Assembly (NCBI GenBank): GCA_021234155.1
Contig: JAJEKV010000774.1
Coordinates: forward strand, 1-64,000
Reading direction: 5' to 3'
Length of the DNA: 64,000 nt
DNA from: Isoetes taiwanensis
Lineage: Eukaryota; Streptophyta; Lycopodiopsida; Isoetales; Isoetaceae
Made by a program: the position numbers and the translations under genes. The notes under the pieces were generated by a model. It searched no databases, had not been told where the DNA came from, and saw only the letters and a program-made list of their open reading frames with translations. Of this stretch, positions 27,568 to 38,700 are shown piece by piece (the stretch's first letter is position 1; each line of letters begins with the position of its first letter).

Positions 27568-27950
27568 GCAAACATAAACCATTGCATTCCAACACATTTA
27601 AATTAAATTCCCCTAAAACCCCCTTTGGTTTGGGTGCATATTCACGGGGGTGACTCCCGCAACGATTTGTTGGATAGGCATATTCACCCTTATTCTTAAT
27701 CTACACCGTGCGTAAAGTTCCTGGATTTGTGGGGTATGCAAGTACAAAATTTGCTATCTTGTATAACAAGATTCACAAAATACTATAAGATTTCAAGGAA
27801 ATACTATATGGTGTTAATTTTATGCGTGCAAAATACAATTATGAGGGCTCTCCATTGTTTCGTCACCCAGGTGTGAATATGCACCCAAACCAAAGGGGTT
27901 TTAGGGGAATTTAATTTAAATGTGTTGGAATGCAATGGTTTATGCTTGCA
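27568..27950. mobile_element. MITE-like element with long terminal inverted repeats
   Basis: About 78 bp at 27,568-27,645 (gcaaacataaaccattgc to gtgcatattcac) match the reverse complement of 27,873-27,950 almost perfectly. The pairing extends inward a further ~9 bp to 27,654 and 27,863 with small differences. The central ~208 bp show no coding sequence. A 15-16 bp duplication (cataaaccattgca) sits at the left edge. Long TIRs, short length and lack of coding capacity fit a MITE; the superfamily cannot be set without a clear target duplication. Confidence 0.8.
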
Positions 27951-28891
27951 TTAATAATTATGTGTTGTTTATTAATATTATGTGTTGTTATGTTGGGAAA
28001 TTTTTTGGGCCCTTCGGGCCCTAATATATGCACAAAAAAGAACGACATGCAAGAGCGGGGATTAAAACAATTTAAAAAAGTAGAATTAGGAAATAACCCA
28101 AAGTAATATATATTGCCCGTGGTCCCAATACATGGGAATAAGTGTAGTTATCATATGTTATGAAGTTTCGCCAACCTTCAATTGGTGCAAACCTTATCAC
28201 ATAATTATGAAATCTATTAATATCATCAGAGTAAGGAATTATATTATGTAATCAAATTCAATCATTCACCAAATTACAAGAAATAAAACTGCAGCCTAAT
28301 GATAGCCTTATCAAGTTCTTATTTCATAACCGCCAACCCTAGTGACTGCACAAAACCCTTTTGTAAGCACGATATTCAACATTTTCAAGATTCCATCTTA
28401 TCTACTTTCAAGCCCTGAAAGTGCAACTTCAAGAACCTTAAAGCCAACTAGTAAGGTCTATAGAAATTATGTGATGCCATGGTAAATTAATGACTATAGC
28501 ATAGGGAAGCATAGAGTTCGGTAGGCAACCTCTATAGCTCCGCAGCTATTTCCTCACATATTCTCCAGTGGGATCAATCTCATAGCTTTTTCATCCTCAC
28601 CATTCACATTCTATGTTGTCCCCTTCACAATGGTGATATGCAACAAGCCTTGTCTTGTGGCGATTCAACAATGTGATAAATACTCATGAAATAAGATCCG
28701 CTTGTAAAGGATTGCCACGGCCAGAAAGAATTTAACATATGGCAAATTGCGATCACTTATTATCGTGATGCAAAAATCCTTTCATATCCGCTTCAAGTCG
28801 ACTTCAACTAACAAGGATGCATTGTGTTCAGCGCCTAATATTGTAGCATAAGAAAACAAATGTTCAATTCCACGACCGCATTTCTTAAAAT

Positions 28892-29091
28892 GAGCAAGCT
28901 CCACGACCTGCCGAGAAGATAAACAGCAGGATATGTAAAACAAATACAAGAACACGGTAATATTTTAATTATTCCTGCCATTCACGAATGCTTATGGCGC
29001 TTTTGCCATAGTTGACTTGCCATGCGGGAGCAAGCTCCACGAAGCAAGAGAAGATAAACACCATGATATGTAAAAGGAATACAAGAACAAA
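28892..29091. repeat. Dispersed direct duplication of about 64 bp inside the insertion
   Basis: Copies at 28,892-28,955 and 29,028-29,091 share gagcaagctccacga and agaagataaaca, then tacaagaacaa/c. The main mismatches are at cctg and cagcag in the first copy (cgacctgccgag against cgaagcaagag; aacagcagg against aacaccatg). Confidence 0.75.
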
Positions 29092-30613
29092 CAACGGGTT
29101 TAGTTTAGGGCGGATGGACAAACAAATGGTACAGTCGGGGAGGAATATACGACTTCAACCTCGATTTGCATCCATATTTCGCCCAAAGCGTTTACGGTTT
29201 GCCGTTATGCCATGCTCGGGGTGATTGAATGCCATAGGTTAACACCAATGGGCCGGAGCTCTAAATCATGAGGTCGTTGTTGAAGATTTTACCATGGCTA
29301 TTTTGATGAGCCTTACCTAATTTTTTCAATGCTATGAAACAAACAATGGGTCCGTATCAAAAAAAAAAAGAAAGTCATTATTTGGGCAATGTTGAATTCT
29401 AGCACTATGAAAGATTCACTTGAAATTTGAACCTAGTGGTGCTCTTGTAGCCACGGAAGGAAGTAACAACCACAACAAGGGCCTCGATAATCACTGCCGA
29501 AATGTAACAAATTGGGCCACTTCGACCCGACATTGCAATGAAGATCCTAGATCGGATGAGGAGTCCAAACGATAGCCTCAAGAATCTCGCAGATCTTCTA
29601 GACCTCATCAGAAGAAACGATGGCAAAATAATAAAAAGGAAATCCGAGCATATATAGCAGAGGGAGGCGTGTCCAAACAAAAAGAACCGATGGCAAGATC
29701 CTTTTTTCCCGCAAAGGAAGAAGGGAGGCCACATTCTTCAAGCAAAAGTGATGAAGCCGCCATTCAAGCATGGCATCATATTGCTCGTGGTCGATTTAGG
29801 GTAATGTAGAGGCATTTGGAAAACATAAGGGCAAGGATTCTCGCGAATATTAAGAGTAAGGGCAAAGGATCCGGGAACCGAATTATGAGCAGAACATGCG
29901 ATGGGATTTAACACGGGCATTCTCTTTTTCGTAAGCTTGTCCCGAAACACACACGGTTTATTAGATATTCCCCGTGGCAAAACCAGTTTCTATCAGTTTG
30001 TAAAACCAAATGAGGCAATGCCCGAGAACCAACAACGAAGCAAGCAATTCTTCTTACAGAAATCAAGGCCGCTTTGGTGTTGTGCCACACGGCCTTCTTG
30101 CTCATGGATCTTCCACTGGCCACCCGCCATAGCTAACCGACTACAATTACCCCCTCCAACAAATCTCCTCTTGTGATAGCTATAGCAATCTTGATCTCGA
30201 TATAACCAACAAACTTCTCACAACTCACAAACCTAAATCCTTTTTAGTTCACGAACCCTAAAATTTCTGAAAAACCCAAAATCAACATTACAGATTTGCC
30301 CCTTTTCTAAAAATCAACGCTAACAAAAGGGTGCACTCTAGAAATACTATTTAGTACACCCGATGAATGACCACCAAATCATATGAAAACCTTAGAGAAA
30401 AAACAAGATAAAAAAAAAAAACCCTCGCTATAATGCTACATATTCTCACCTACTTTGTCCTTGAAAATAAATACTTGAAAACTTGTGGCATCATCCCCGC
30501 TTGTCATTTTTATCTAGGCCATCCATATTTCCAAGCATGGTGTGGATTTTTTCCACTACCAATGCAGAAATGGGATGGATCAATCGCTTGAACACATGTA
30601 ACTTTGTAGTTGA

Positions 30614-30747
30614 TAATATAACAATAGATGCTCACCGAACTATAAGCAAACATGCAACTATATATCGACATGCAATTTGGTAATATAACAATAGATGCTC
30701 ACCAACCATAAGCAAACATGCAACAATATATCCCCGACATGCAATTC
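30614..30747. repeat. Tandem duplication, 67-bp period
   Basis: Copies at 30,614-30,680 and 30,681-30,747, both starting taatataacaatagatgctc and ending gacatgcaatt, with small differences. Confidence 0.85.
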
Positions 30748-31584
30748 TCCACCATTGCAAAACCAGCCAATCGCTGGGAACCGCAACGTTCAAGAGAATA
30801 GTTTCAGCTTTATGAGAACCAAGACCTACCAAAATGGAGCAGTAAAAGTCCAAGGGTAATGCAAGCAACAAAACCATATGTCCCTCAGAAAGAAGTCATC
30901 CATAAGTTGCTTTATCAAGTGCAAAAATTCGAAAATAATAATGATGTTAAGAGTAGAACCAGATGCTTACGCACTGGCTTGCTGATCCTAGCCATGTCGC
31001 TTTGAGGTCTTTTCCCGCTTATACATCCGATATAACCCTGTGATGATATTTCACAGCCTAAAGACCGGCCCAAAAGACTATAAGAATGGTCCCGAGATAG
31101 TTGAATAGCAGCTGTTGTTGGTCACAATTTTTGGTCGTGGAATAACGCTCATGGACAATGGATTCTAAATTAGCTCCGTGATGACTCGATTTGTTCTTCG
31201 AGACTCTAGAAGGCCGATTTGGTGAAGCCCAGGTGCTGCAGGTCAACTGGACCATCTAAGCAAGAGAACTCCAGCAGGCAGGGTCAGGATCTAGGTTTTG
31301 TTACAAAGGTACGCTTAGACCGAGAATTGCAAGGGATGCTTGCAAGATCACTTAAATTAACCTCGCAAAGTTTCAAGCGGCTGGTGCATCCACCGCTAGT
31401 CTCAAAACGCCCAAACTCGACGGAATTGCACAACTCCGTTGAGCGTTTCATCGGGGTCATTTCATTACCTATCCGGGCCGTCAGAAAATTTAAGTTGAAA
31501 AGTCCAAAATTTTAAGTGAAATCTGGGCCGTCGAAAGTTTTAGGGTTTTATGCACGACATACACTAAAACTTTATAATAAAGGA

Positions 31585-32748
31585 TGTCTCATTTGTGTTT
31601 ACTATATGATCTGCACTCCCGAATCCTTAATTTCCCCAGTTATTTTTTTTTTAGCACGCTACCCAACCAAGCGTGCAACCCTCCTTGCAATTCTAGACTA
31701 TCCACGTGTCACCTCCACATCATAAAAATCTGAGTTGGTATCATGTTCTACCGTTAGATCTCTATTTTATGATAGATAGATAGATAGTATTATGCATCCT
31801 ACGGTCATGAAAATTAAAAAATTGACTCAAAATGGACACGGAGATGTAAAAGGACGTTGAACTCGTCTTTTTTTTCTCTCTTTCCCAACTGTAAGGCCCA
31901 GATTCACATGCAAGCAGGGTTTCGCCAAGCATCGGCCTCCCAGTTCAATGGAAATTTGTCCAAGGCAAATCGGCCTACTTTTGGCTTTCGTCCCATGCTT
32001 CTCCGTTATTGTCATACCCTAACTTTGCCTCTTTCAGATTCTTCCTTCCGGCTGTGTATTAATGCAAAAGAGAGCTCTTTTGATGGTAGAAAAACCTTAC
32101 AACTGCGTTTCTTGTTCCTTGCTGGGTTATAATGTTCTATCATGATTTAGAACTCCGACGGGCTGCAAAAGGACCACTTTGCAATTACATTCTTTTTCTT
32201 TTCAGGTAGGAGTTTCGGTACATAATGCATAGTTCAGCTTGCAAGGTACAGGTCTTTTAATTGCATATGTTTGCTCTTAGAAATATCTTTGCCTTTGTAG
32301 TTCTTCTATTCCTACTTTAGGGCAGCTAAGGTCGTCCCTTGCTTCTTCCATCAACACAAGCTTATCAATACTAGATTATTTCTTTACAAGAATCTAAATT
32401 GTTTTACTTATACTGATGCTGCACTTTGTACAGTACCACAATTCCAAGCTGGAGATGCATAAGATGAAGGAAGATTTCAAACGACTCTCTTCTGCAAACT
32501 ATTAGGGTATTGCGAATGCTGTTTTCTCTCTGTTTCTCACCAATAACAAGGCTTAAGCTCTCGAAAGCTACGAACAAAATATTAACCTAACTAGCCCAAA
32601 TCTGTAGCTTGTTTATAACCTCATTTTGATTATGCTTAAGCTTTTGCTGCTATTCCTTCCTTCCCCTTTTGCTAACATTACGTCTTTTCTCTTGAACTCT
32701 TTGTTTCAGTGCCCATGTACGCGGAAAATCCTCGTCGTAAGAGGTTGC
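31585..32748. repeat. Tandem unit, copy 5, right part
   Basis: Continues the unit from exactly where 25,639 stops and matches copy 4 (19,369-20,529) closely. It includes the GATA tract at 31,771-31,787. It ends at gtcgtaagaggttgc, before the PPR fragment would begin. Confidence 0.92.
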
Positions 32749-32816
32749 TCTTAGAAATATCTTTGCCTTTGTAGTCTTCATTCCTACTCTAGGCATTCCT
32801 TTGTAGTCTTCATTCA
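32746..32816. other. Scrambled junction between repeat unit and P450
   Basis: After gtaagaggttgc the sequence jumps back to an earlier unit segment (ctcttagaaatatctttgcc, normally about 460 bp upstream). It then repeats tttgtagtcttcattc twice and joins the P450 at cattctcttcggttcc. About 2.9 kb of unit, including the PPR fragment and the P450 ATG, is missing. Confidence 0.8.
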
Positions 32817-34327
32817 TTCTCTTCGGTTCCACTCTTTTGCTTGTAATTTTGCTTGGCTTCTTCTTCAGAACTCCTCGCAAAAATAAGAGGTTTCCGCCTT
32901 CACCTCCTGCGTTTCCCATAATCGGCCATCTGCACTTGCTGGGCGAAAATCCGCACCGAAGCCTGAATGAATTTGCAAAAAAATATGGTCCGATTATGCT
33001 TCTCAGATTCGGAGCTTCAACACCAGACATGGCAAAGGAGTTTTTGAAAATTCAGGACAGCAGATTTGCGAGCAGGGCGTCTATCTTGGGTTCCAGAATT
33101 TTGTTATATAATGATCAAGCTTTGTCGTTTGCAGAGTATGGGCAGCACTGGAAGATGATGAGGAAATTTCTGACGACGGAGCTTCTTACGCCCAAGAGAT
33201 TGGTCGAAACCCAGCAGATCAGAAAGGAAGAGCTTTTGTCCATGGTTGGGGCTATAACAGACCTGTCCAGGCAAGGCAAAGAAATCAATGCTTCTGATAT
33301 GATCTATGACTGCGCTATGAACATAATAGGAAGGATTGTTATCGGAAAAAGGATTGTGCAGGGCGCTCCTTTCTCCAAACTGTTACAGGAATTGATGAGT
33401 TTACTGGAAGAGGTAAATATATCCGATTTTTTTTTTTACTGGGTGGTTAGATCTGAAGGGATATGAGAAGAGGGCCAAGAGTTTGCCCGATAAGTTGGAG
33501 GCTTTTCTGTCTGATATTATTCTGCAGCATAGACAGAGCAGACCCTCAGATCAAACTGGGTATATTCCTGACTTTGTAGATGCTTTGTTGGATTCCTCAA
33601 TCGATGGGATAGAACTGCAAGAAGACCAAATCAAAGTTTCTATTCTGGTATATTTTTTAACCCCAAATTTTGTGGGAAAGGAAAACGAAAAAACACATTT
33701 GTTTTTTCCTTTTTTATTTATTTATGTTCCTTTCTTCCACTCTCTCTCTTGCAGGAGGCTTTTCTAGGAGCAACTCAGACGACTTCAGCTACTCAGCTAC
33801 TCAAAGCCTACACAAAGCACAAGAAGAGCTAGATCAAATAGTAGGAACACATGGGGTCGTGGAAGAATCATGCTTAGAACACCTCAAATATCTGAAAGCA
33901 ATTGTGAAGGAGACTTTTAGGTTGCACCCTCCTGCACCATTGTTAGTTCCACACAAAGCCATAGAAGATTGTATGGTGGCAGGTTATGAGATAAAAAAAG
34001 GATACAAGAGTGATGGTGAATGTATGGGGAATTGGGCGAGACCCTCGAATATGGGATAGACCACTAGAATTTGCTCCAGACAGGTTCTTGAAGAGCAACA
34101 TAGATGTAAAAGGCCAAGATTTTGAGTTGCTACCCTTTGGATCAGGCAGAAGAGCATGTCCAGGATTGTCAATGGGTTTGAGAATGGTGGAAAGCACTTT
34201 GGCTCATCTTCTTTATGCATTTAGTTGGAAGGTGACCGAGAAAGGGGATGTCAATATGGAAGAGGCTCAAGGGATTGCTACAAAGAAGGCAAAGCCTCTC
34301 ATAGCACTAGCCAATCCTAGAAAATAA
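32816..34327 (+). pseudogene. Cytochrome P450 (CYP71 clan) pseudogene
   Basis: Heme-thiolate monooxygenase of the A-type group, normally ER-anchored and about 500 residues. Visible in order are the anchor and hinge (FPPSPPAFPIIGHLHLL), a C-helix WKMMRKF, the I-helix segment FLGATQTTSA, the K-helix ExxR (ETFR, near 33,910), FAPDRF, the heme loop FGSGRRACPG (34,136-34,165) and the end LANPRK with stop at 34,327. One GT-AG intron (33,648-33,754, 107 bp) precedes the I-helix, the usual place in this clan. Lesions: the ATG is lost at the junction; about 8 codons are missing after RFG at 33,016; there is a frameshift at an 11-T run (33,427-33,437); a deletion with frame change after the I-helix near 33,815 removes the J-helix start; and one extra base near 33,990 shifts the frame before VMVNVWGIGRDP. 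The subfamily (for example a gymnosperm CYP750- or CYP736-like enzyme) and substrate cannot be told by eye. Assembly error could explain some of the frameshifts but not the deletions. Confidence 0.9.
33648..33754 (+). other. Intron of the P450 pseudogene
   Basis: Begins ggtatatttttt after codon CTG, is T-rich, and ends ctctctctcttgcag before GAGGCTTTTCTAGG. Its presence argues that this copy arose by DNA duplication and not by reverse transcription. Confidence 0.8.
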
Positions 34328-36600
34328 AATGATAGATAAATACACTTGCATTTAAGTCTATGCTGCTACAATTTACTGCATCTTGCCATATACATACTAC
34401 AACAATTGTGTTACTAGCTATACACTATTAGCAAGTGAACTCATTTGCGCAATGATGTATTGAAAATCAAATCTATGTCTACAATATTTAAGAGGGTGGC
34501 AAACTCCTATGCTCTAAACCTTGCTAGAAGGAGTCTATGACAAACATCAATAATGTTTCTTTTTAGCTTCTTATAAAGTACTCTTTACTTGGAGGTGCAT
34601 GCTAGTTCATATAAAAGATCCATGCTTCTCCATTTTTTTTTTATCAAGTCCTTGCATGAAATAACTCTATTGATACCATCTTTCTCTTCTTGCACGGGGA
34701 GTATGGTGTCCATCATGAAACCCATTGAAGGCACCTTGTAGTTTTAGCATTTAAGATTATGTTTATTGACCGCTATTCCCATGTTCAGCTACTCTATGAG
34801 CAGCTGAGAAATGTTTTCTCCACTTATACAACGTAGACATTGGTATGCCATAGGCCCTTATGCCATGCTTTCAAGCAAATTTGCTTGTTATTCAGCATGA
34901 GTTTTTTCATCTACATGTTCTCCGAACAGACATCTAGCATGTTATAAGCAAATGTAGTCATGTCTGCTGCTTTCATGCCCCAATAGAATTTTCTCATGTT
35001 TATGATCTCGCTAGAAGAGAAGCTGGCACTATATCTCAAGCAATACAATGAAGACTTGAAGTCTAAGGCAACAGTTGCCGTGGTTTTCCTTTCGCATTTC
35101 ATAGACAGGCCAGGTGGTCATGACATTCGATTTACCATATTATAAGATCTTTTTTTGGCATATTAACTTCTGCTTTGTTCCGCCTCTATGTCCTCCTCGG
35201 TCATAGCCGTTATAAGCTTTGATACATGGACATTATCAACCAAAACAAGAGCAGTCTGCCATCCGACATTATAACCCCAAAATTTGCTCCATGTGTAGTT
35301 TTTTGCTGTCTTTTTTGCAAAAGAACAAATAAAGACCGTGCATATTATTATTCCGAAAATGCTAGAAACAACGTGTACTTTTTTGGTGTGGTCTTTGGTG
35401 TGGTTTTTTGGCGTGGTTTTTAGATAAAAACAACACATAATTTTATGTGTGATTCTTACCATGGTTGCTAGACAAAAATAATGCGTAAAACAAATCTGTA
35501 ATTTTTCGCTCAAAAGAAAAAACAACGCATAATTTTTAAGTGTGATCTTTGCCCAAAAACAACGCATATTTTTTTGACATAGTTTCCTTCAATTTCCATG
35601 TGTTATTTTCATTAGTTTTGTTTTTCATACAATAAGACATGTTTTTCCTATTGTAGTTTTAATGAAACAATGCGTTGGATTAAGACAAAAACAATAAGTA
35701 TAGAAAACTTAAAGAATAGTTTATCCTGATTCAAGCTATTTCTAAATCCTGATTGAATTTCTGCTATTCCTAAATTATAAATGAATATCTTGATTGCCTT
35801 TTGGGAATTGAACCCAAACGAAGTCCACTAGGTATTACATAAAATGCTTAAACCGAAACATCCACCAAGCTTGTATCATGACACCTGGACAAGAACAAAT
35901 GTCAGTTCCTATTTAAACTTCTCAAAAGAGTACACATTTAAAATGTGAGTCACCCTTCAGCTAACAGACACCATAATAAATGTGAATTTTGAATTTCAAG
36001 AATTTCAGAACTTGTATGAGACATAAAATGAGGATATTACCTATGATTAAAAACCTTGCAGCATTAAAGCATCTTTTTCCAACAATAAATTTCAATATGT
36101 AGAGCTGAAAAACAAAACAACAAGAATACATGCAGAGTTCTTTTGCATAGTAGCCAACATGTAGCTGCTGCAGACCACCTTTGCAATGCAAATTGGAGCC
36201 ATTTTCAAAACAAGGAAAAAAAAAAGTGCAATCTTACCTAAAATCTTTTCTTAAGACACAATAAGTATCTAAGGAGCAAAGAGTAAGTAATGATTTCTTC
36301 AGCATATTCACATACAAATGCACTAAGTGGCAATTCTTCTAGAGCACAAAGGTCCCATCCTATTCCTTCGTGACAATACATAATGCAAGGAACTAATTTT
36401 AGATTAAACTTAAAGAACTAAATAAACTTCCAGTAAGTACAAATGAAGCTATGCATGATATAATGTATTAGATAATTTCCGGACGGGAATTAGCGAAAAT
36501 TTTTGGCCCAGGCGCCGCCATCCGAGGCCTGGCGACGAAGCGCGAGCAGCGGAAGGCGGCGCGGATGGTAAGGCGGCGGGCGCCGAAAATTTTTCCGGCT
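34328..36600. other. AT-rich intergenic DNA, no gene recognised
   Basis: No ORF with recognisable similarity on either strand. Around 35,370-35,580 there are loosely repeated ttggtgtggt and acaacgcataattttt motifs. From about 36,480 to 36,600 the sequence turns GC-rich (ggcgccgccatcc, gaaggcggcgcgg) just before the TIR element. Confidence 0.5.
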
Positions 36601-36623
36601 GAATTCTTCACGAAATTAACAAA

Positions 36624-37169
36624 CGTAATGATAACCGCCCTCAAATTTCGCCGTAATTTTTTTTCCGTCCTCTGTTTTTCTTTAGATTGAGCTCTGTTTT
36701 TTTTTTGTCGACCTCTGTTTTTCTTCGAGATTGAAGAGGCAAAGGAAAAATAAAAAGAAGCTCCGGCAACCCTTGCGAACGCGCTCATCTTTGCTCCAGT
36801 TCCCTAACCGAGTTTTTCAAAACCAATGGCACCCGTGTTCGATATGGCGTAGAATGAGCTTGGAATAGACAACAACCCAACCGATATTTTTCTCAAGTTT
36901 CAACGCGTTTGGAGGCATGGAGCTTCTATTTCCATCACTTTTGGAGGCATGGAGCTTCTATTTCGAGGATGTTGGAGAAGATCCGCACCAGAAGCTGAGG
37001 GAAGATAACCATGGAAGCTCTCTGCGATGAAGAATCTCATAATTTTAAGAGTCAGGTAAAAGAACTCTGTGGAAAATGTAGGCGGCGCCGCTCCGCAAAT
37101 TCCGAAGGACAAATCTGCGTGGTAAAAATGACAGAATAGAGGAGAAATTTGAGGGTGGTTATCATTACG
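36624..37169. mobile_element. Small TIR element (MITE-like), about 546 bp
   Basis: 36,624-36,649 (cgtaatgataaccgccctc then aaatttc) pairs with 37,144-37,169 in reverse complement, 25 of 26 bases matching. The flanks read ttaac on both sides (36,616-36,620 and 37,170-37,174), though three bases lie between ttaac and the left arm, so target duplication is possible but not proven. The inside contains repeated ggaggcatggagcttctat (about 36,910 and 36,942) and T-rich runs, with no transposase. Confidence 0.65.
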
Positions 37170-37192
37170 TTAACTTGATTACTACATTAAAC

Positions 37193-37690
37193 TCATAACC
37201 TGTCATCTATATTCAAACATGTAATAACAGTGACATTATAACCTAATTTATGTAGTCTTCTAGCTTTCTTATGTTGCCATTGGTATTTGTATGCCTTCAG
37301 CCAGAGTATTATCCGGATAGCCTCCTTGAAATAAAAGATTGAAAGGGACCCTTTTCTCAAATCTTTTGCACTGCTTTTCTTTTCCAGCATGGTAGGTAAG
37401 TAACCCTTTCCATATTTGCAAACCTACATACCTGAATCCATCATGGGCTGCACACTTCTCCTTATCCAGCCCTATAGAAGGAGTCGCTTTGCCATCTCTT
37501 TTGTATAATCTGAATACAGAATCATAAGGGGAAGGTCCATAGAGCAAGAACTGAATAAATAACCTGAATGGACAATATAATGTCTTAGAGGAGCTATGCA
37601 TCTGCTGCAGCTTCCTCCCTTTGTTCGAAGATGGAGCTTCCTTCAATCTAATCGACAAATTATGTAGAAAGTGGAAACAACTCACATCCT
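37193..37690 (-). other. Unrecognised ORF region
   Basis: The minus strand is open for 138 codons (37,269-37,685). I recognise no domain. It contains a hydrophilic stretch with several Lys and Cys residues (KEKQCKRFEKR). It could be chance, or decayed coding sequence of an element next to the TIR element. Confidence 0.2.
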
Positions 37691-37734
37691 CAGTTTCCCA
37701 TCTCTATCAACTGTGTTTATAATAACCTAAAGAA

Positions 37735-38310
37735 TCTAGGGTAATCTTTATGAAATATGGGGAATCTAAAGGACTGCAAGGCCCCTAGGGGAATCTTCAT
37801 GAAATATGGGGAATCTAAGGGAATGTAAGGAAACCTTGACTGAATATCAACAAATCTAGAAGGATGTAGGGGAATCATAAGTGATTCATTGGAACTTAGC
37901 AAACCTAGGGGAATCTATGAGACCCTTTGCTGAATCTTAGAGAATCTAGGGGGATCTATGGAAATCTCAAGGGAATCCTAAAGAAGCTAGTGAAATTTGT
38001 ATAGAACATTCAAGAATCTAAGGAATCTTCATAGAATATCAGATAATGTCTGAATCTTCAAGGGATCTTGAGGAAACTCGTGGTAGAATCTCATGGAATG
38101 TTGAGGGAATCTAGGAGATTCTCGAAAGATCTTCTTATAATCTTAAACTATCTAGAGGAATATTAGAATCTTAAGGGAAGCTTAGAGAATTTAAGCCAAT
38201 CTGTATAGAGTATATGGGAATCTTTGTAGAATCTTAAGAGATGTAGGGGATCTATTGGATCTTGGAGACTTCATGAGAATCTTCAAGGAATATTGAGGAT
38301 TCTAAAGGGA
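37735..38310. repeat. Degenerate minisatellite rich in GGAATCT
   Basis: Motifs of the form ggggaatct, gggaatctt and gagaatctag recur at irregular spacing of roughly 15-40 bp for nearly 600 bp. Larger sub-repeats are visible at the start (atgaaatatggggaatctaa twice, about 37,749 and 37,799). No stable period is obvious, so this is an old or fast-decaying array. Confidence 0.75.
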
Positions 38311-38329
38311 ATTCCCCTCGGGGACCAAG

Positions 38330-38700
38330 TTCATGGGCCGAAGGCCACCCTTTCTCAAGAAGTGTTCGAGGCAGACCTTCCTCGGCAAAGACTCATCGGG
38401 GGAGGCCGTATGCCCCCCCCCCCCATACATGTGGTTCACACTAAGATACAGCCTGGCTCCACAATGCCTATGCATAATCTTGTTCTGCTTCTGGAGAGGG
38501 TGCTTCCTCCTCAACATCAGAGTTATCAGAGATGTCAGGCTCAACGTCCAAATGTTCTTCCATTGGAATACCTTGATTAACTTCATTTTCCAGATGGTTT
38601 TCCATATTATTATCTCGGTTGACTTGGGCCACCAAAAATTTTACCAATTCTCTATAAGGTTGATAAGCAAGTGGAGGCACTAGAAATGGAAGCACAAATC
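38330..38700 (-). other. Unrecognised overlapping ORFs
   Basis: Both strands are open over about 75-116 codons. The minus-strand frame at 38,468-38,695 has an acidic tail (EPDISDNSDVEEEAPSPEAE), which looks like genuine low-complexity coding sequence, but no domain is recognised. A run of about 12 C residues (near 38,413-38,424) lies inside. Confidence 0.25.

Larger units (their letters stand above)
25640..31584. mobile_element. 5.9-kb insertion splitting repeat copy 5, unclassified
   Basis: Copies 1-4 read caaagtaagatgtctcat without interruption. Here that sequence is split after caaagtaag and resumes with gatgtctcat near 31,585, so about 5.94 kb was inserted. The left end begins actagtaaaa followed by a short perfect hairpin (25,653-25,669). 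The inside is AT-rich and non-repetitive relative to the array. It holds a MITE-like element (27,568-27,950), local duplications, and two short unrecognised ORFs (26,395-26,684 readable on both strands; 27,040-27,243). No transposase, reverse transcriptase or clear target duplication is seen; a short imperfect taag/aaag at the two junctions is all I find. It may be a non-autonomous or nested element. Confidence 0.75.

Noticed and set aside
29405-30176. Overlapping ORFs inside the insertion as a Harbinger-type transposase
   Set aside because: I looked for DDE-type and helix-turn-helix patterns on both strands and found none; frames are short and open in both directions.
25640-31584. Helitron as the class of the 5.9-kb insertion
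   Set aside because: The left end does not start with TC, the right end (ataataaag) is not CTRR, and no Rep/helicase sequence is seen. The hairpin is at the wrong end for a typical Helitron terminator.
37269-37685. 138-codon minus-strand ORF as a gene
   Set aside because: No recognisable family or exon context; kept only as a low-confidence note.
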